The position numbers and the translations under genes were made by a program. From Cytophagales bacterium (GTDB taxonomy: Bacteria; Bacteroidota; Bacteroidia; Cytophagales; Cyclobacteriaceae): a stretch of DNA of 7,754 bases. Each line of letters begins with the position of its first letter. The stretch's first letter is position 1. Positions 1 through 6,998 of the stretch are shown one piece after another. The stretch lies in the NCBI GenBank assembly GCA_003504855.1, contig DNZD01000024.1:1-7754 (forward strand). The letters run 5' to 3'. Under the pieces are notes generated by a model. It saw only the letters and a program-made list of their open reading frames with translations. It searched no databases and was not told the origin of the DNA.

Positions 1-2
1 AT

Positions 3-353
3 ACGCGGTACTTTCTCTATTGTGAGGAAGAGGACATTGCCTTGCGCCTTCGCCGTGAAGGATTCAGCACTTACCTGGTGCCCGCGGCAAAATACCAGCA
101 CTTTGTAAGCCGCAGCACCCAGCAAGAAGGATCCATCAATTTGCCCTTCCTGAAAGAGTTTTATATTTCCTTTTTGTACTATTTCGGGAAGAACTATGGA
201 CCTTTTCATCGCCTGTTCATTCAGTTATTTTATGTTATCAAGATCGGCAGGAAAGTATTCAGCAACCTTGACTACGGTCGGCTGGCATGGTTCATCCTGC
301 GTGGCGCACCTGAAAAGGAAAGCCTCCGGTATCGATCTGTGCACAAGGCCTGA
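3..353 (+). CDS. Glycosyltransferase family 2, C-terminal part (5' end outside window)
   Basis: The frame is open from the first bases of the window to TGA at 351-353, giving 116 residues of a protein whose start lies upstream. Residues about 4-18 (FLYCEEEDIALRLRR) match the acidic motif of bacterial GT-A fold family-2 transferases (usual form F-x-Y-x-E-D-x-D-L-x-x-R), which lies close to the acceptor/catalytic base site. A histidine follows at KYQHFVSRS, as is common after this motif. The remaining tail is rich in aromatic and hydrophobic residues (YISFLYYFGKNYG, LFIQLFYVIKIG) and may lie against the inner membrane. Proteins of this type usually move a sugar from a nucleotide donor to a growing O-antigen, capsule or exopolysaccharide chain on the cytoplasmic face. 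A methyltransferase gene follows after 21 nt, so this looks like the end of a polysaccharide cluster. The sugar specificity cannot be read from this fragment. A TTG at 42-44 is internal and not the start. Confidence 0.85.
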   Translation, partial: TRYFLYCEEEDIALRLRREGFSTYLVPAAKYQHFVSRSTQQEGSINLPFLKEFYISFLYYFGKNYGPFHRLFIQLFYVIKIGRKVFSNLDYGRLAWFILRGAPEKESLRYRSVHKA

Positions 354-374
354 AAGAATTGTAAATTGAGCCCC

Positions 375-1025
375 ATGAAATTGGATTTGTTGGCTAAGCC
401 TGAAACGTATTTTTCCGGTGACAGACCTGAGATGGTTCAATACGTCCCTGAGGACGCGAAACGGATTCTTGAGATTGGTTGTGGTGAGGGAAACTTTGGC
501 GTCTACTTCAAAGAGAAGTCCGGCGCAGAGGTGTGGGGTATCGAATACGATGCCGCTCATGCACAGGTGGCCCGAACGAAACTGGACCGCGTATTTGCGG
601 GAGATGTAGCAGCCTTCCTGAGTGAACTACCTCCCCGGTATTTTGATGCCATAGTTTGCAACGATGTACTGGAGCACCTGACTGATCCCTATAGCGTGCT
701 GCTTCAATTAAAATCAAAGCTTACGGCAAATGGTCAGCTGATCAGTTCCTTGCCGAATATCCGGTTCTTCAGGACTTTCTTTGATTTCGTGTTCCATAAG
801 AATTGGGAGTACACCGACAATGGCATTATGGACAAGACCCACTATCGGTTTTTTACCATCAAGAGTATCCCCGCCATGTATGAACGACTGGGGTATGAGG
901 TGCTGCTTCATCAAGGAATTAATCCCTCCAAATCCATCCGTCCGGTATTATTCAATTGGTTAATGCTGGGTCGTTTTTCAGATATCCGCTACCTGCAGTT
1001 TGCAACGGTGGTACGCCCCAAATAA
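375..1025 (+). CDS. Class I SAM-dependent methyltransferase (Methyltransf_11/23-like)
   Basis: This encodes a 216-residue protein from ATG 375; an in-frame TTG at 366 is possible but the ATG is preferred. The SAM-binding motif I is ILEIGCGEGNFG (residues 31-42), followed by the acidic ribose-binding position in GIEYD (55-59) and the post-motif FDAIVCNDVLEHL (90-102). The second half carries SLPNIR, a conserved THYRFFT stretch and a final YERLGYEVLL strand, as in the small methyltransferases (MetW/UbiG-like fold) that often sit among glycosyltransferase genes. Length is normal for a stand-alone domain. No signal peptide or membrane segment is visible, so it should act in the cytoplasm. The neighbours on both sides are glycosyltransferases, which suggests methylation of a sugar or of a glycan intermediate. 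That is inference: this fold methylates many substrates and nothing in the protein fixes the acceptor. No convincing Shine-Dalgarno sequence precedes it. Confidence 0.88.
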   Translation: MKLDLLAKPETYFSGDRPEMVQYVPEDAKRILEIGCGEGNFGVYFKEKSGAEVWGIEYDAAHAQVARTKLDRVFAGDVAAFLSELPPRYFDAIVCNDVLEHLTDPYSVLLQLKSKLTANGQLISSLPNIRFFRTFFDFVFHKNWEYTDNGIMDKTHYRFFTIKSIPAMYERLGYEVLLHQGINPSKSIRPVLFNWLMLGRFSDIRYLQFATVVRPK

Positions 1026-1028
1026 CAT

Positions 1029-1901
1029 ATGAAGGTTTGTGGATTTACCATTGTAAGAAATGCCATCAAGCTGGACTATCCGGTGGTGGAGGCTATTAAG
1101 TCTATTCTTCCCCTGTGTGATGAGGTGTATGTTTTGGTAGGCAAGTCAGAGGACGATACCCTGGGCCTTGTGCGATCCATTGGCTCTGATAAAATCCGCA
1201 TTGCTGAATCCATCTGGGATGACTCACAACGCGAAGGTGGTCGGACGCTGGCATTGGAAACGGATAAAGCCTTTGCCCTGATTCCCGGCGATTGCGATTG
1301 GTGCGTCTACATTCAGGCTGATGAAGTGATACATGAGCAAGACCATCCAGCCATAATCCAGGCCATGCAACTCCACTTGAGCAATAGGCATGTAGAAGGG
1401 TTGTTGTTTCAGTACCGGCATTTCTATGGATCTTATGATTATGTGGGAAGTTCCTGGAATTGGTACCGTCGGGAAATCAGGGTCATCCGCAATAACAAGG
1501 ACATTTTCTCCTACCGGGATGCGCAGGGATTTAGAAAGAAGCCAAACGACAAACTGAAGGTGAAGCTGATCGATGCGTGGGTTAATCACTACGGCTGGGT
1601 GCGTGATCCGAGGGCCATGCAGCGCAAACAACATGATATGAATCGATTGTACCACAGCGACCAGTGGATACAAGAACATGTAGCCAAAGCAGAAGCGTTT
1701 GACTACAGCCAAATCGATTCATTGGAGCGTTTTACAGGTACTCACCCTGGCGTAATGGTCGAACGGATAAAAAAAATGAATTGGCAATTTGATCATGACT
1801 TGTCGAAGAATAAGCTTTCTGCACGTGAGCGTGCCAAGCGGATACTTAGTTTTCTGATGGGCAGGAGAATAGGTGAATACAAAAATTATAAAATGCTGTA
1901 G
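1029..1901 (+). CDS. Divergent glycosyltransferase family 2-like protein
   Basis: This is a 290-residue protein starting at ATG 1029, 3 nt after the methyltransferase stop. The N-terminus (FTIVRNAIKLDYPVVEAI) is the first beta strand and RNA/RNE turn seen in GT2-like proteins. DEVYVLVGKSEDDT is the second strand with acidic nucleotide-binding residues. YIQADEVIHE (residues 94-103) occupies the place of the usual DxD metal-binding motif, here reduced to A-D-E. The second half is less familiar: an aromatic stretch at SSWNWYRREIRVIRN, a NHYGWVRDP segment, FTGTHPGVM, and a C-terminal RRIGEYKNYK motif. I place it as a cytoplasmic sugar transferase in surface glycan synthesis from the fold and its neighbours; donor and acceptor are unknown. 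Its last 67 residues match, without gaps, a decayed coding stretch directly downstream, so it once had a tandem paralogue. Confidence 0.8.
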   Translation: MKVCGFTIVRNAIKLDYPVVEAIKSILPLCDEVYVLVGKSEDDTLGLVRSIGSDKIRIAESIWDDSQREGGRTLALETDKAFALIPGDCDWCVYIQADEVIHEQDHPAIIQAMQLHLSNRHVEGLLFQYRHFYGSYDYVGSSWNWYRREIRVIRNNKDIFSYRDAQGFRKKPNDKLKVKLIDAWVNHYGWVRDPRAMQRKQHDMNRLYHSDQWIQEHVAKAEAFDYSQIDSLERFTGTHPGVMVERIKKMNWQFDHDLSKNKLSARERAKRILSFLMGRRIGEYKNYKML

Positions 1902-1951
1902 CAGATCAGGGTCTGGAACATTGATGTCCCGTTTATCACCAGGCCCCTTAG

Positions 1952-2227
1952 TATTTCTATCTGGATGATGCTGCCAGGAATCGGATGATTAACGGAATGA
2001 CAGAGTTTGACTACAATACAGTCGAAACGACTCGAGCCTTTAAGGGAAGTGACCCGGCTATAATGTCTGAGAAAATAGCGCGTCAGCCATGGCATTTTAA
2101 GTGCCATCCTTAGCAGCGCAGGATATCCTTTCGCCAATTGCTGCTCAACAAATTAGAGGCGCTCACGGGGTACCGGATAGGAGAATACATGAATTACAGG
2201 CTTGTGGGCACCGCAGCTTCCCGCTGA
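1952..2227 (+). pseudogene. Decayed C-terminal remnant of a paralogue of the upstream glycosyltransferase
   Basis: Read in the frame of 1952, this stretch aligns without any gap to the C-terminus of the gene ending at 1901. From FDY (2006-2014) through IGEYMNYRLV (2177-2206) there are 67 aligned positions and by my hand count 23 identities. Shared positions include F-D-Y, the F-x-G-x-x-P-x-x-M block (FKGSDPAIM against FTGTHPGVM), the W-x-F pair, and R-I-G-E-Y-x-N-Y at the end. Upstream of FDY a further Y and D also line up (YLDD against YHSD). An in-frame TAG at 2111-2113 breaks the reading frame in the middle of the block, another TAG lies at 1949-1951, and the frame ends at TGA 2225-2227. 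The N-terminal two thirds of the gene is missing. The level of divergence means this was an old paralogue rather than a recent duplicate. I am confident of the homology, less so of the exact left boundary. Confidence 0.85.
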
Positions 2228-2261
2228 CCTGGGCCTGTCACTGAATTCGGTGGCGTTTTGC

Positions 2262-2269
2262 TACTTTTG
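2262..2269 (+). promoter_or_regulatory. Candidate Bacteroidetes -7 promoter element (TACTTTTG)
   Basis: The octamer TACTTTTG fits the primary-sigma -7 consensus of Bacteroidetes, TAnnTTTG, at every fixed position. It lies in the short stretch between the pseudogene and the sigma factor gene. I see no TTTG at the usual -33 distance (around 2239-2243); the only nearby TTTG is at 2257-2260, adjacent to the octamer. If it is used, the transcript would begin roughly at 2274-2277, at or next to the ATG at 2277, giving a leaderless or nearly leaderless mRNA. An eight-base match with four free choices of context is weak evidence by itself. Confidence 0.35.
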
Positions 2270-2276
2270 ATGTTCC

Positions 2277-2861
2277 ATGGAGATCGAAGAAGGCGAACGA
2301 CAGTCATATAGCGAGCAGGAGAAGGGTGAAATCTTCAATCACGAGTTCCTGCCCCACATTAATTCCATGTACAATTTTGCCTATCGGCTTGCTCTTGATC
2401 GGGATGATGCCAAAGACCTCGTACAGGACACTTATTTCAAGGCTTTTCGCTTTATAGAATCATTCCAAAGAGGAACTAACGCTAAAGCGTGGTTGTTTCG
2501 CATTTTGAAAAACAGCTTCATCAACGAGTACCGGAAGAAAGTAAAGGAGCCAAACAAAGTAGATTACCAGGAGGTTGAGTCGTATTACAACTCGGAAGAA
2601 GTGGATCGAGTGATTACACCTGATTTGCGGGTGGATGCGCTCAAGGATATGATTGGCGATGAGATATCCAATGCATTGAATGCCTTGGATGTTGATTTCA
2701 GGACGGTGATTATTTTATGCGACCTCGAGGGGTTTAAGTATGAAGAGATGGCGAAGATTCTGGACATTCCCATTGGCACGGTTCGCAGCCGGCTTCATCG
2801 CGCCAGACAATTACTTAAAGAAAAACTCAGTGAATATGCCAAAAGCATGGGCTATAATTAA
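2277..2861 (+). CDS. ECF-type RNA polymerase sigma factor (SigH/RpoE-like)
   Basis: This is a 194-residue sigma-70 family protein of group 4 (extracytoplasmic function) layout, with only regions 2 and 4. Region 2 spans about residues 20-86 and contains the core-polymerase-binding helix (DDAKDLVQDTYFKAF, 43-57) and the -10 recognition segment ending in AWLFRILKNSFINEYRKK. Region 4 spans about 130-185 with the -35 helix-turn-helix YEEMAKILDIPIGTVRSRLHRAR (first half from residue 155). The linker between them is acidic (YYNSEEVDRV). Length is typical. The start at ATG 2277 gives a short acidic leader before region 2; there is no Shine-Dalgarno sequence. A gene for a zinc-binding anti-sigma factor follows after 8 nt, so the protein is most likely held inactive by that partner. 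Target promoters are unknown; autoregulation is common in such pairs but not shown here. Confidence 0.93.
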   Translation: MEIEEGERQSYSEQEKGEIFNHEFLPHINSMYNFAYRLALDRDDAKDLVQDTYFKAFRFIESFQRGTNAKAWLFRILKNSFINEYRKKVKEPNKVDYQEVESYYNSEEVDRVITPDLRVDALKDMIGDEISNALNALDVDFRTVIILCDLEGFKYEEMAKILDIPIGTVRSRLHRARQLLKEKLSEYAKSMGYN

Positions 2862-2869
2862 TGTAAGTC

Positions 2870-3133
2870 ATGAGTAACCTACCCAACCCCTTCCTTTCTG
2901 CGACCGGCAAGAAAGCCACATGCATGGAAATGCTTCAGGTGATTCTGGATGGCCAGGCAAGCGAAGAACAGCGGGCATATTTCAAAGCCCATATGGATCA
3001 TTGCGGACCATGCTTCAAAGGGTATCAATTGGATATGGCGATCAAGGAATTATTGCGTACCCGTTGTTGCGGTGGCGCAGCACCGGATGAGCTCGTGCAG
3101 AAAATCAAGACGCAAATTCAGGGATCCAAATAA
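2870..3133 (+). CDS. Zinc-binding anti-sigma factor, RsrA-like (ZAS family)
   Basis: This encodes a small soluble protein of 87 residues with no membrane segment. It carries the ZAS signature H-x3-C-x2-C at His41, Cys45 and Cys48 (HMDHCGPC), a further cysteine at Cys18 and a vicinal pair at Cys66-Cys67. The order and spacing are very close to Streptomyces RsrA (Cys11, His37, Cys41, Cys44, Cys61, Cys62), where zinc is bound in the reduced state and disulfide formation releases the sigma factor. By analogy this protein would bind the sigma factor encoded 8 nt upstream and let it go under thiol oxidation. The redox function is inferred from cysteine layout; other ZAS proteins do not sense redox. 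The helix after the motif ([11 protein letters not shown]) should contact the sigma factor. The guanylate kinase gene begins 2 nt after its stop, suggesting one transcript. Confidence 0.85.
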   Translation: MSNLPNPFLSATGKKATCMEMLQVILDGQASEEQRAYFKAHMDHCGPCFKGYQLDMAIKELLRTRCCGGAAPDELVQKIKTQIQGSK

Positions 3134-3135
3134 AT

Positions 3136-3705
3136 ATGGCAGGCAAAGCACTCATTTTTTCAGCGCCCTCCGGCTCTGGTAAGACAACCATCGTTAAGCA
3201 CCTGCTTCAAAACAATCCAGACCTGGGGTTTTCTATTTCAGCCTCTACACGCGATCGCCGCGGCCGTACGGAGGTACAAGGCAAAGACTATTACTTTCTT
3301 ACTCCGGAGGAATTTAAGAAGCGTATTGACGCTGACGAGTTTATTGAATGGGAAGAAGTCTACGCCGGAAATTTCTACGGTACGCTGAAGTCTGAGATTC
3401 AACGAATCTGGGATGAAGGCAAAAATGTAATCTTTGATGTGGATGTTAAGGGTGGCATCAGCCTGAAGAAGTACTTCGGCGATAAAGCCCTTTCTGTTTT
3501 TGTTAAGGTGCCGTCTATCGAAGTGCTGGAGAAACGATTGAAGCACCGAAGCACGGAAACACCGGATAGCCTTTCGGCACGATTGTTCAAAGCTAAGTTC
3601 GAAATGTCTTTTCAAGACAAGTTTGACTGCGTACTCCTCAATGAGGACCTGGAAAAGTCACTGCAGGAAGCCCAGCGGCTGTACGAAGAATTTACCAAAC
3701 GTTGA
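3136..3705 (+). CDS. gmk: Guanylate kinase
   Basis: This 189-residue enzyme transfers phosphate from ATP to GMP (or dGMP) to give GDP, an essential cytoplasmic step of guanine nucleotide supply. The P-loop is APSGSGKT (residues 10-17). The GMP-binding lobe follows, with [45 protein letters not shown], and the Walker-B-like [10 protein letters not shown]. The lid region is [17 protein letters not shown], containing the conserved arginines. All of these are intact and the length is that of a standard bacterial Gmk. ATG 3136 is 2 nt after the anti-sigma stop; a GGGA at 3121-3124 lies too far upstream to be a good ribosome binding site, so translational coupling to the previous gene is likely. 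The following nadD gene starts within about 10 nt of its stop. Confidence 0.97.
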   Translation: MAGKALIFSAPSGSGKTTIVKHLLQNNPDLGFSISASTRDRRGRTEVQGKDYYFLTPEEFKKRIDADEFIEWEEVYAGNFYGTLKSEIQRIWDEGKNVIFDVDVKGGISLKKYFGDKALSVFVKVPSIEVLEKRLKHRSTETPDSLSARLFKAKFEMSFQDKFDCVLLNEDLEKSLQEAQRLYEEFTKR

Positions 3706-3715
3706 CCCTGACACC

Positions 3716-4324
3716 TTGGCAACGGCGTCTCCATCCCAATCACCCGGACAACGCATCGGCCTGTTCTTTGGATCTTTTAACCCCATTCACACCGGGCACC
3801 TGATCATTGCCAACCTGATGGCCACCAGCACCGATCTCACCAAGGTGTGCTTTGTGGTATCGCCCCAAAATCCATTCAAGCCGGCCAGAGGGCTGCTGCA
3901 TGAGTTTGATCGCTACGACATGGTCAAGGCTGCTATTGCAGACAATTATAAATTGGAGGTATCCGATGTGGAATTTCACCTGCCTCGGCCCAGCTATACC
4001 ATCGATACCCTGGTGGTGCTCAGCGAAAGAAATCCCACTCACCGCTATACGGTGATTTTGGGAGAGGATAACCTGGAAAATTTCACCCGCTGGAAAAATC
4101 ACCAGACCCTGCTTGATCAATATGGACTATATATTTACCCAAGACCAGGTGTAACAAAAACCGAACTTCACCGTCATCCCAATGTCCGGATGGTGGAGGC
4201 ACCCCAACTGGATATCTCAGCTACCTTTATCCGTCAGTGCATCCGGGAAAAGAAATCAATCCGCTACCTGGTGCCTGAACCCGTTGAAGAGATGATCCGG
4301 AATAAGGGATTTTATCAACAATAA
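3716..4324 (+). CDS. nadD: Nicotinate-nucleotide adenylyltransferase
   Basis: This enzyme joins nicotinate mononucleotide and ATP to form deamido-NAD, the adenylylation step of NAD biosynthesis. Diagnostic motifs are intact: FGSFNPIHTGH with the nucleotidyltransferase H-x-G-H (His25, His28), SYTIDTL (93-99), GEDNL (116-120), and the C-terminal ISATFIR (167-173) that binds the nucleotide. The frame has no ATG between the gmk stop and the first motif. I place the start at TTG 3716, 10 nt after gmk, which gives 202 residues, the family's normal size. The only upstream ATG (3623) lies 83 nt inside gmk and would add 31 residues of out-of-frame gmk sequence with no counterpart in NadD. The start is therefore uncertain but the gene is not. 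Adjacent gmk and nadD are a familiar pairing in Bacteroidetes genomes. Confidence 0.95.
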   Translation: MATASPSQSPGQRIGLFFGSFNPIHTGHLIIANLMATSTDLTKVCFVVSPQNPFKPARGLLHEFDRYDMVKAAIADNYKLEVSDVEFHLPRPSYTIDTLVVLSERNPTHRYTVILGEDNLENFTRWKNHQTLLDQYGLYIYPRPGVTKTELHRHPNVRMVEAPQLDISATFIRQCIREKKSIRYLVPEPVEEMIRNKGFYQQ

Positions 4325-4373
4325 ACTTTTGGTGAAAGCAACCCGGGAAGCAGGAATTTCGTCTGTGAGGTAC

Positions 4374-6998
4374 ATGAAATACGGCTTGTTTCTATTGTGG
4401 GTCTGTCTGACATTTCCGGCAATCGGGGGTGGCGTTCGTGGACTTATCCAGGGGGATGACGGTGTCCCCTTGCCTTTCGCAACCATTTATGTAAAACAAA
4501 CAGGATCCGGCGCAGTCAGTGACACCCAGGGTCGTTATGAAATTAGCCTGCCGCCCGGGCATTACGATTTTGTTTTTCATTACCTGGGGTATGAAACCCA
4601 AACCCGCGCCCTCGAAATTGGCGATACTTTTCAGGACGTTCCCATTACCCTCAAGACGCAGGTAGTGCAACTGCAGGCAGTTACCATCAAAGCCGGAAAA
4701 GAAGACCCCGCCTATACCATCATGCGGAAGGCCATTGCAAAGGCCAAATACCATACCCAACAAATCGATGCGTACACCGCGAAAGTTTACATCAAGGGCA
4801 AAGGTCAATTAAAAGATTATCCCTGGCTGGCCAAGAAAGCGCTGGAAAAAGAAGGAATAACCAAGGACCGTGTGTTCATCTCGGAGTCGGTAAGTGAAAT
4901 AAAATACACCCGCCCGAATAAGTTTGAAGAAAAAGTAATCGCCGTATATACCAATGGCAACGGAAATAGCCGCAATACTTCTCCGAATGCTTATGTGTTT
5001 GGGAGCCTGTATGAACCTGAAATAGCGGAAACCATTTCGCCGCTGTCTCCAAAGTCTTTTTCTTACTACCGGTTTGAATACCTGGGCACCTTCCGGGATC
5101 GCACCTATACAGTAAGTAAAATCAAAGTCACCCCACGGTCCAAAGGAGATAATGTATTTGATGGCACCATTTATATCGTGGAGGATTGGTGGAGCATCCA
5201 CAGCGCGGAACTCAATGCCACCAAAATGGGCATATCATTTAAAGTAAAACAAATCTATAACCCTATAGAAGACAAAGCCTGGCTGCCGGTAACGCAACAG
5301 TTTAACGTGGGAGGAAAGGTTTTTGGGTTTGAATTTGTTGGCGACTATCTCGCAACGGTAAAAAACTACAAAATCACCCTTAATCCGGCGCTGCCTCAGG
5401 ACATGACGGTGATTGATGAGAAAGTGGAAAAGGAACAGGCTAAGCAAGTGGAGAAGAAATACAGCCAGAAGCAGCAAGAGCTTCAGCAACGCCTGCAGGA
5501 AGGTAAGGAGGTAACCCGCAAGGAATTGAACCAGATGGTAAAGGCCTATGAGAAGGCAGAACAGCAACAACAGAAGGAGCCGGAGGTGATGGAGGAAACG
5601 GTATTCAAAGTGGATTCCCTGGCGTACAAGAAAGACTCGACCTTTTGGGCGGAGATTCGACCCGTTGAACTAACCCCGGAAGAGACCAGGGGTTATAAAG
5701 TCGCTGACAGCATGAAGGTCGTGCAGCGCAAGCGGGAGGAAGGGGACTCATTAAAACCCTCGAAGAGCAAAGGATTCCAACCCTGGGACTTGCTTACGGG
5801 TGATCGCTATAGCCTGGGGAAGACATCTGATTTTCAAATTCATACACCATGGGGTGGCTTTAACACCGTAGAAGGCTGGAACCTCATATATAGAATGAGC
5901 TACTACAAGCGCTGGGTGAAGCGCGACTCTCTGCGTCCGGATGATCGTCCCAAAGTACACCGTTTGGAAATCAGCCCTGTTGGCCGTTACGCATTTTCAC
6001 GGAAGATACTTTCCGGCATTTTGCGGGCAGACTACCGCAGCAGCAAGCGCCGCATCACACTCGAAGGAGGTAGATATGTGCAGCAATACAATGGAGCCGA
6101 ACCTATTCATCCTTTGGTCAACACCCTGACCACCCTCTTCCTGGAAGACAACCTCATGAAATTGTATGAGCGTAACTACGTTGACCTGAAATGGCGCGAG
6201 CAAATCAACACATCATACACCGTGTACACACAATTGACCTGGGCACATCGAAGTGAATTGTTCAACACAACGAATTACACCTGGTTCAATAACAAAGAAA
6301 AAACCTACACACCTAATGCACCTGTTAACAGTGAGTTACCAGCTACTGGTTTTGCAGACCACAATGCATTTATCGGGGTGGTCGGTATTGAAGCTCGGCC
6401 GTGGCAGAAGTACCGCATCAGGAATGGAAGAAAATTCAGGGTGGAAAATTCCTCCCCCCTCTTCAGTGCCGAATATCGCCAGGGCCTTGGTGCCCTGAAC
6501 AGCGATGTGGATTTTCAACAGCTGGAATTGGGCCTGCGGCAACAAATCAAGTTTGGTATTCGCGGCACGCTTGACCTGAAAATCAATGCGGGCACATTCT
6601 TCCAAACCCACCGGATGTATTTCATGGACTTCAAACACTTTCTCGGTAACCGCACACCGTTTGTTACCACTGACCCCGTCGGCAGTTTCCGGTTACTCGA
6701 CTACTACACCAATAGTACGCAAGGAAATTATGTCGCCGCCAGTGCACATTACCATTGGAGAAAATTCCTGGTCACCAGAATCCCATACGTCCGCATGGCC
6801 GGGATCACAGAAAATGTTTTTGTCAATTACCTCGGCACCGGAAGTTCACAAGGGTATACTGAATTGGGCTATGGCCTTGACGGAATCCTGCGCATCTTCC
6901 GCCTCGAGGGCGCAGTATCATTCCGCAATGGTAACTACAGCGACACTGGGTTCCGTTTGGGTATCGCATCAACCATTGGTGTGAACTTCAGCGACTAA
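4374..6998 (+). CDS. DUF5686 / carboxypeptidase-regulatory-like domain outer-envelope protein
   Basis: This is an 874-residue exported protein of unknown function. ATG 4374 gives a good signal peptide (MKYGLFLLWVCLTFPAIGG); earlier TTG (4329) and GTG (4332) codons would place 14-15 extra residues ahead of it, so the ATG is preferred. Residues about 21-107 form a CarboxypepD_reg-like beta sandwich (VRGLIQGDDGVPLPFATI, SDTQGRYEISLPPGHYDF, YLGYET). The DUF5686 region starts at about residue 112 (AYTIMRKAIAKAKYH). A Glu/Lys/Gln-rich, probably coiled-coil stretch lies at about 346-405 and is followed by more charged sequence to about 460. The C-terminal half alternates short polar and aromatic strands (for example RRITLEGGRYVQQYN, YTVYTQLTWAHRSELF) and ends in IASTIGVNFSD, as expected of an outer-membrane beta barrel. 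The barrel is inferred from pattern, not modelled. The gene follows nadD after 49 nt; GAGG sits at 4367-4370, very close to the ATG. Confidence 0.88.
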   Translation: MKYGLFLLWVCLTFPAIGGGVRGLIQGDDGVPLPFATIYVKQTGSGAVSDTQGRYEISLPPGHYDFVFHYLGYETQTRALEIGDTFQDVPITLKTQVVQLQAVTIKAGKEDPAYTIMRKAIAKAKYHTQQIDAYTAKVYIKGKGQLKDYPWLAKKALEKEGITKDRVFISESVSEIKYTRPNKFEEKVIAVYTNGNGNSRNTSPNAYVFGSLYEPEIAETISPLSPKSFSYYRFEYLGTFRDRTYTVSKIKVTPRSKGDNVFDGTIYIVEDWWSIHSAELNATKMGISFKVKQIYNPIEDKAWLPVTQQFNVGGKVFGFEFVGDYLATVKNYKITLNPALPQDMTVIDEKVEKEQAKQVEKKYSQKQQELQQRLQEGKEVTRKELNQMVKAYEKAEQQQQKEPEVMEETVFKVDSLAYKKDSTFWAEIRPVELTPEETRGYKVADSMKVVQRKREEGDSLKPSKSKGFQPWDLLTGDRYSLGKTSDFQIHTPWGGFNTVEGWNLIYRMSYYKRWVKRDSLRPDDRPKVHRLEISPVGRYAFSRKILSGILRADYRSSKRRITLEGGRYVQQYNGAEPIHPLVNTLTTLFLEDNLMKLYERNYVDLKWREQINTSYTVYTQLTWAHRSELFNTTNYTWFNNKEKTYTPNAPVNSELPATGFADHNAFIGVVGIEARPWQKYRIRNGRKFRVENSSPLFSAEYRQGLGALNSDVDFQQLELGLRQQIKFGIRGTLDLKINAGTFFQTHRMYFMDFKHFLGNRTPFVTTDPVGSFRLLDYYTNSTQGNYVAASAHYHWRKFLVTRIPYVRMAGITENVFVNYLGTGSSQGYTELGYGLDGILRIFRLEGAVSFRNGNYSDTGFRLGIASTIGVNFSD

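Noticed and set aside
1224..1712. 162-codon open frame on the minus strand inside the glycosyltransferase gene
   Set aside because: It lies wholly opposite a well-supported gene, has no recognisable motifs, and reads as reverse-complement shadow sequence.
1905..1913. Nine-base identity (ATCAGGGTC) with 1476-1484 of the upstream gene, suggesting the pseudogene extends further 5'
   Set aside because: It would need a frameshift and a large deletion before the clear match at about 1952; nine bases alone are too little, so the pseudogene was not extended to 1902.
3740..4120. 126-codon minus-strand open frame opposite nadD
   Set aside because: Antisense to conserved NadD motifs and without similarity to any family I recognise.
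4323..4332. AACTTTTG, near match to the TAnnTTTG promoter element before the DUF5686 gene
   Set aside because: It misses a fixed position, overlaps the nadD stop and has no -33 TTTG at proper distance.
4392..5570. Three minus-strand open frames (4392-4808, 4809-5201, 5235-5570) opposite the DUF5686 gene
   Set aside because: They overlap strong coding sequence on the + strand. The Leu-rich 5235-5570 frame is simply the complement of the Glu/Gln/Lys-rich coiled-coil codons, not a membrane protein.
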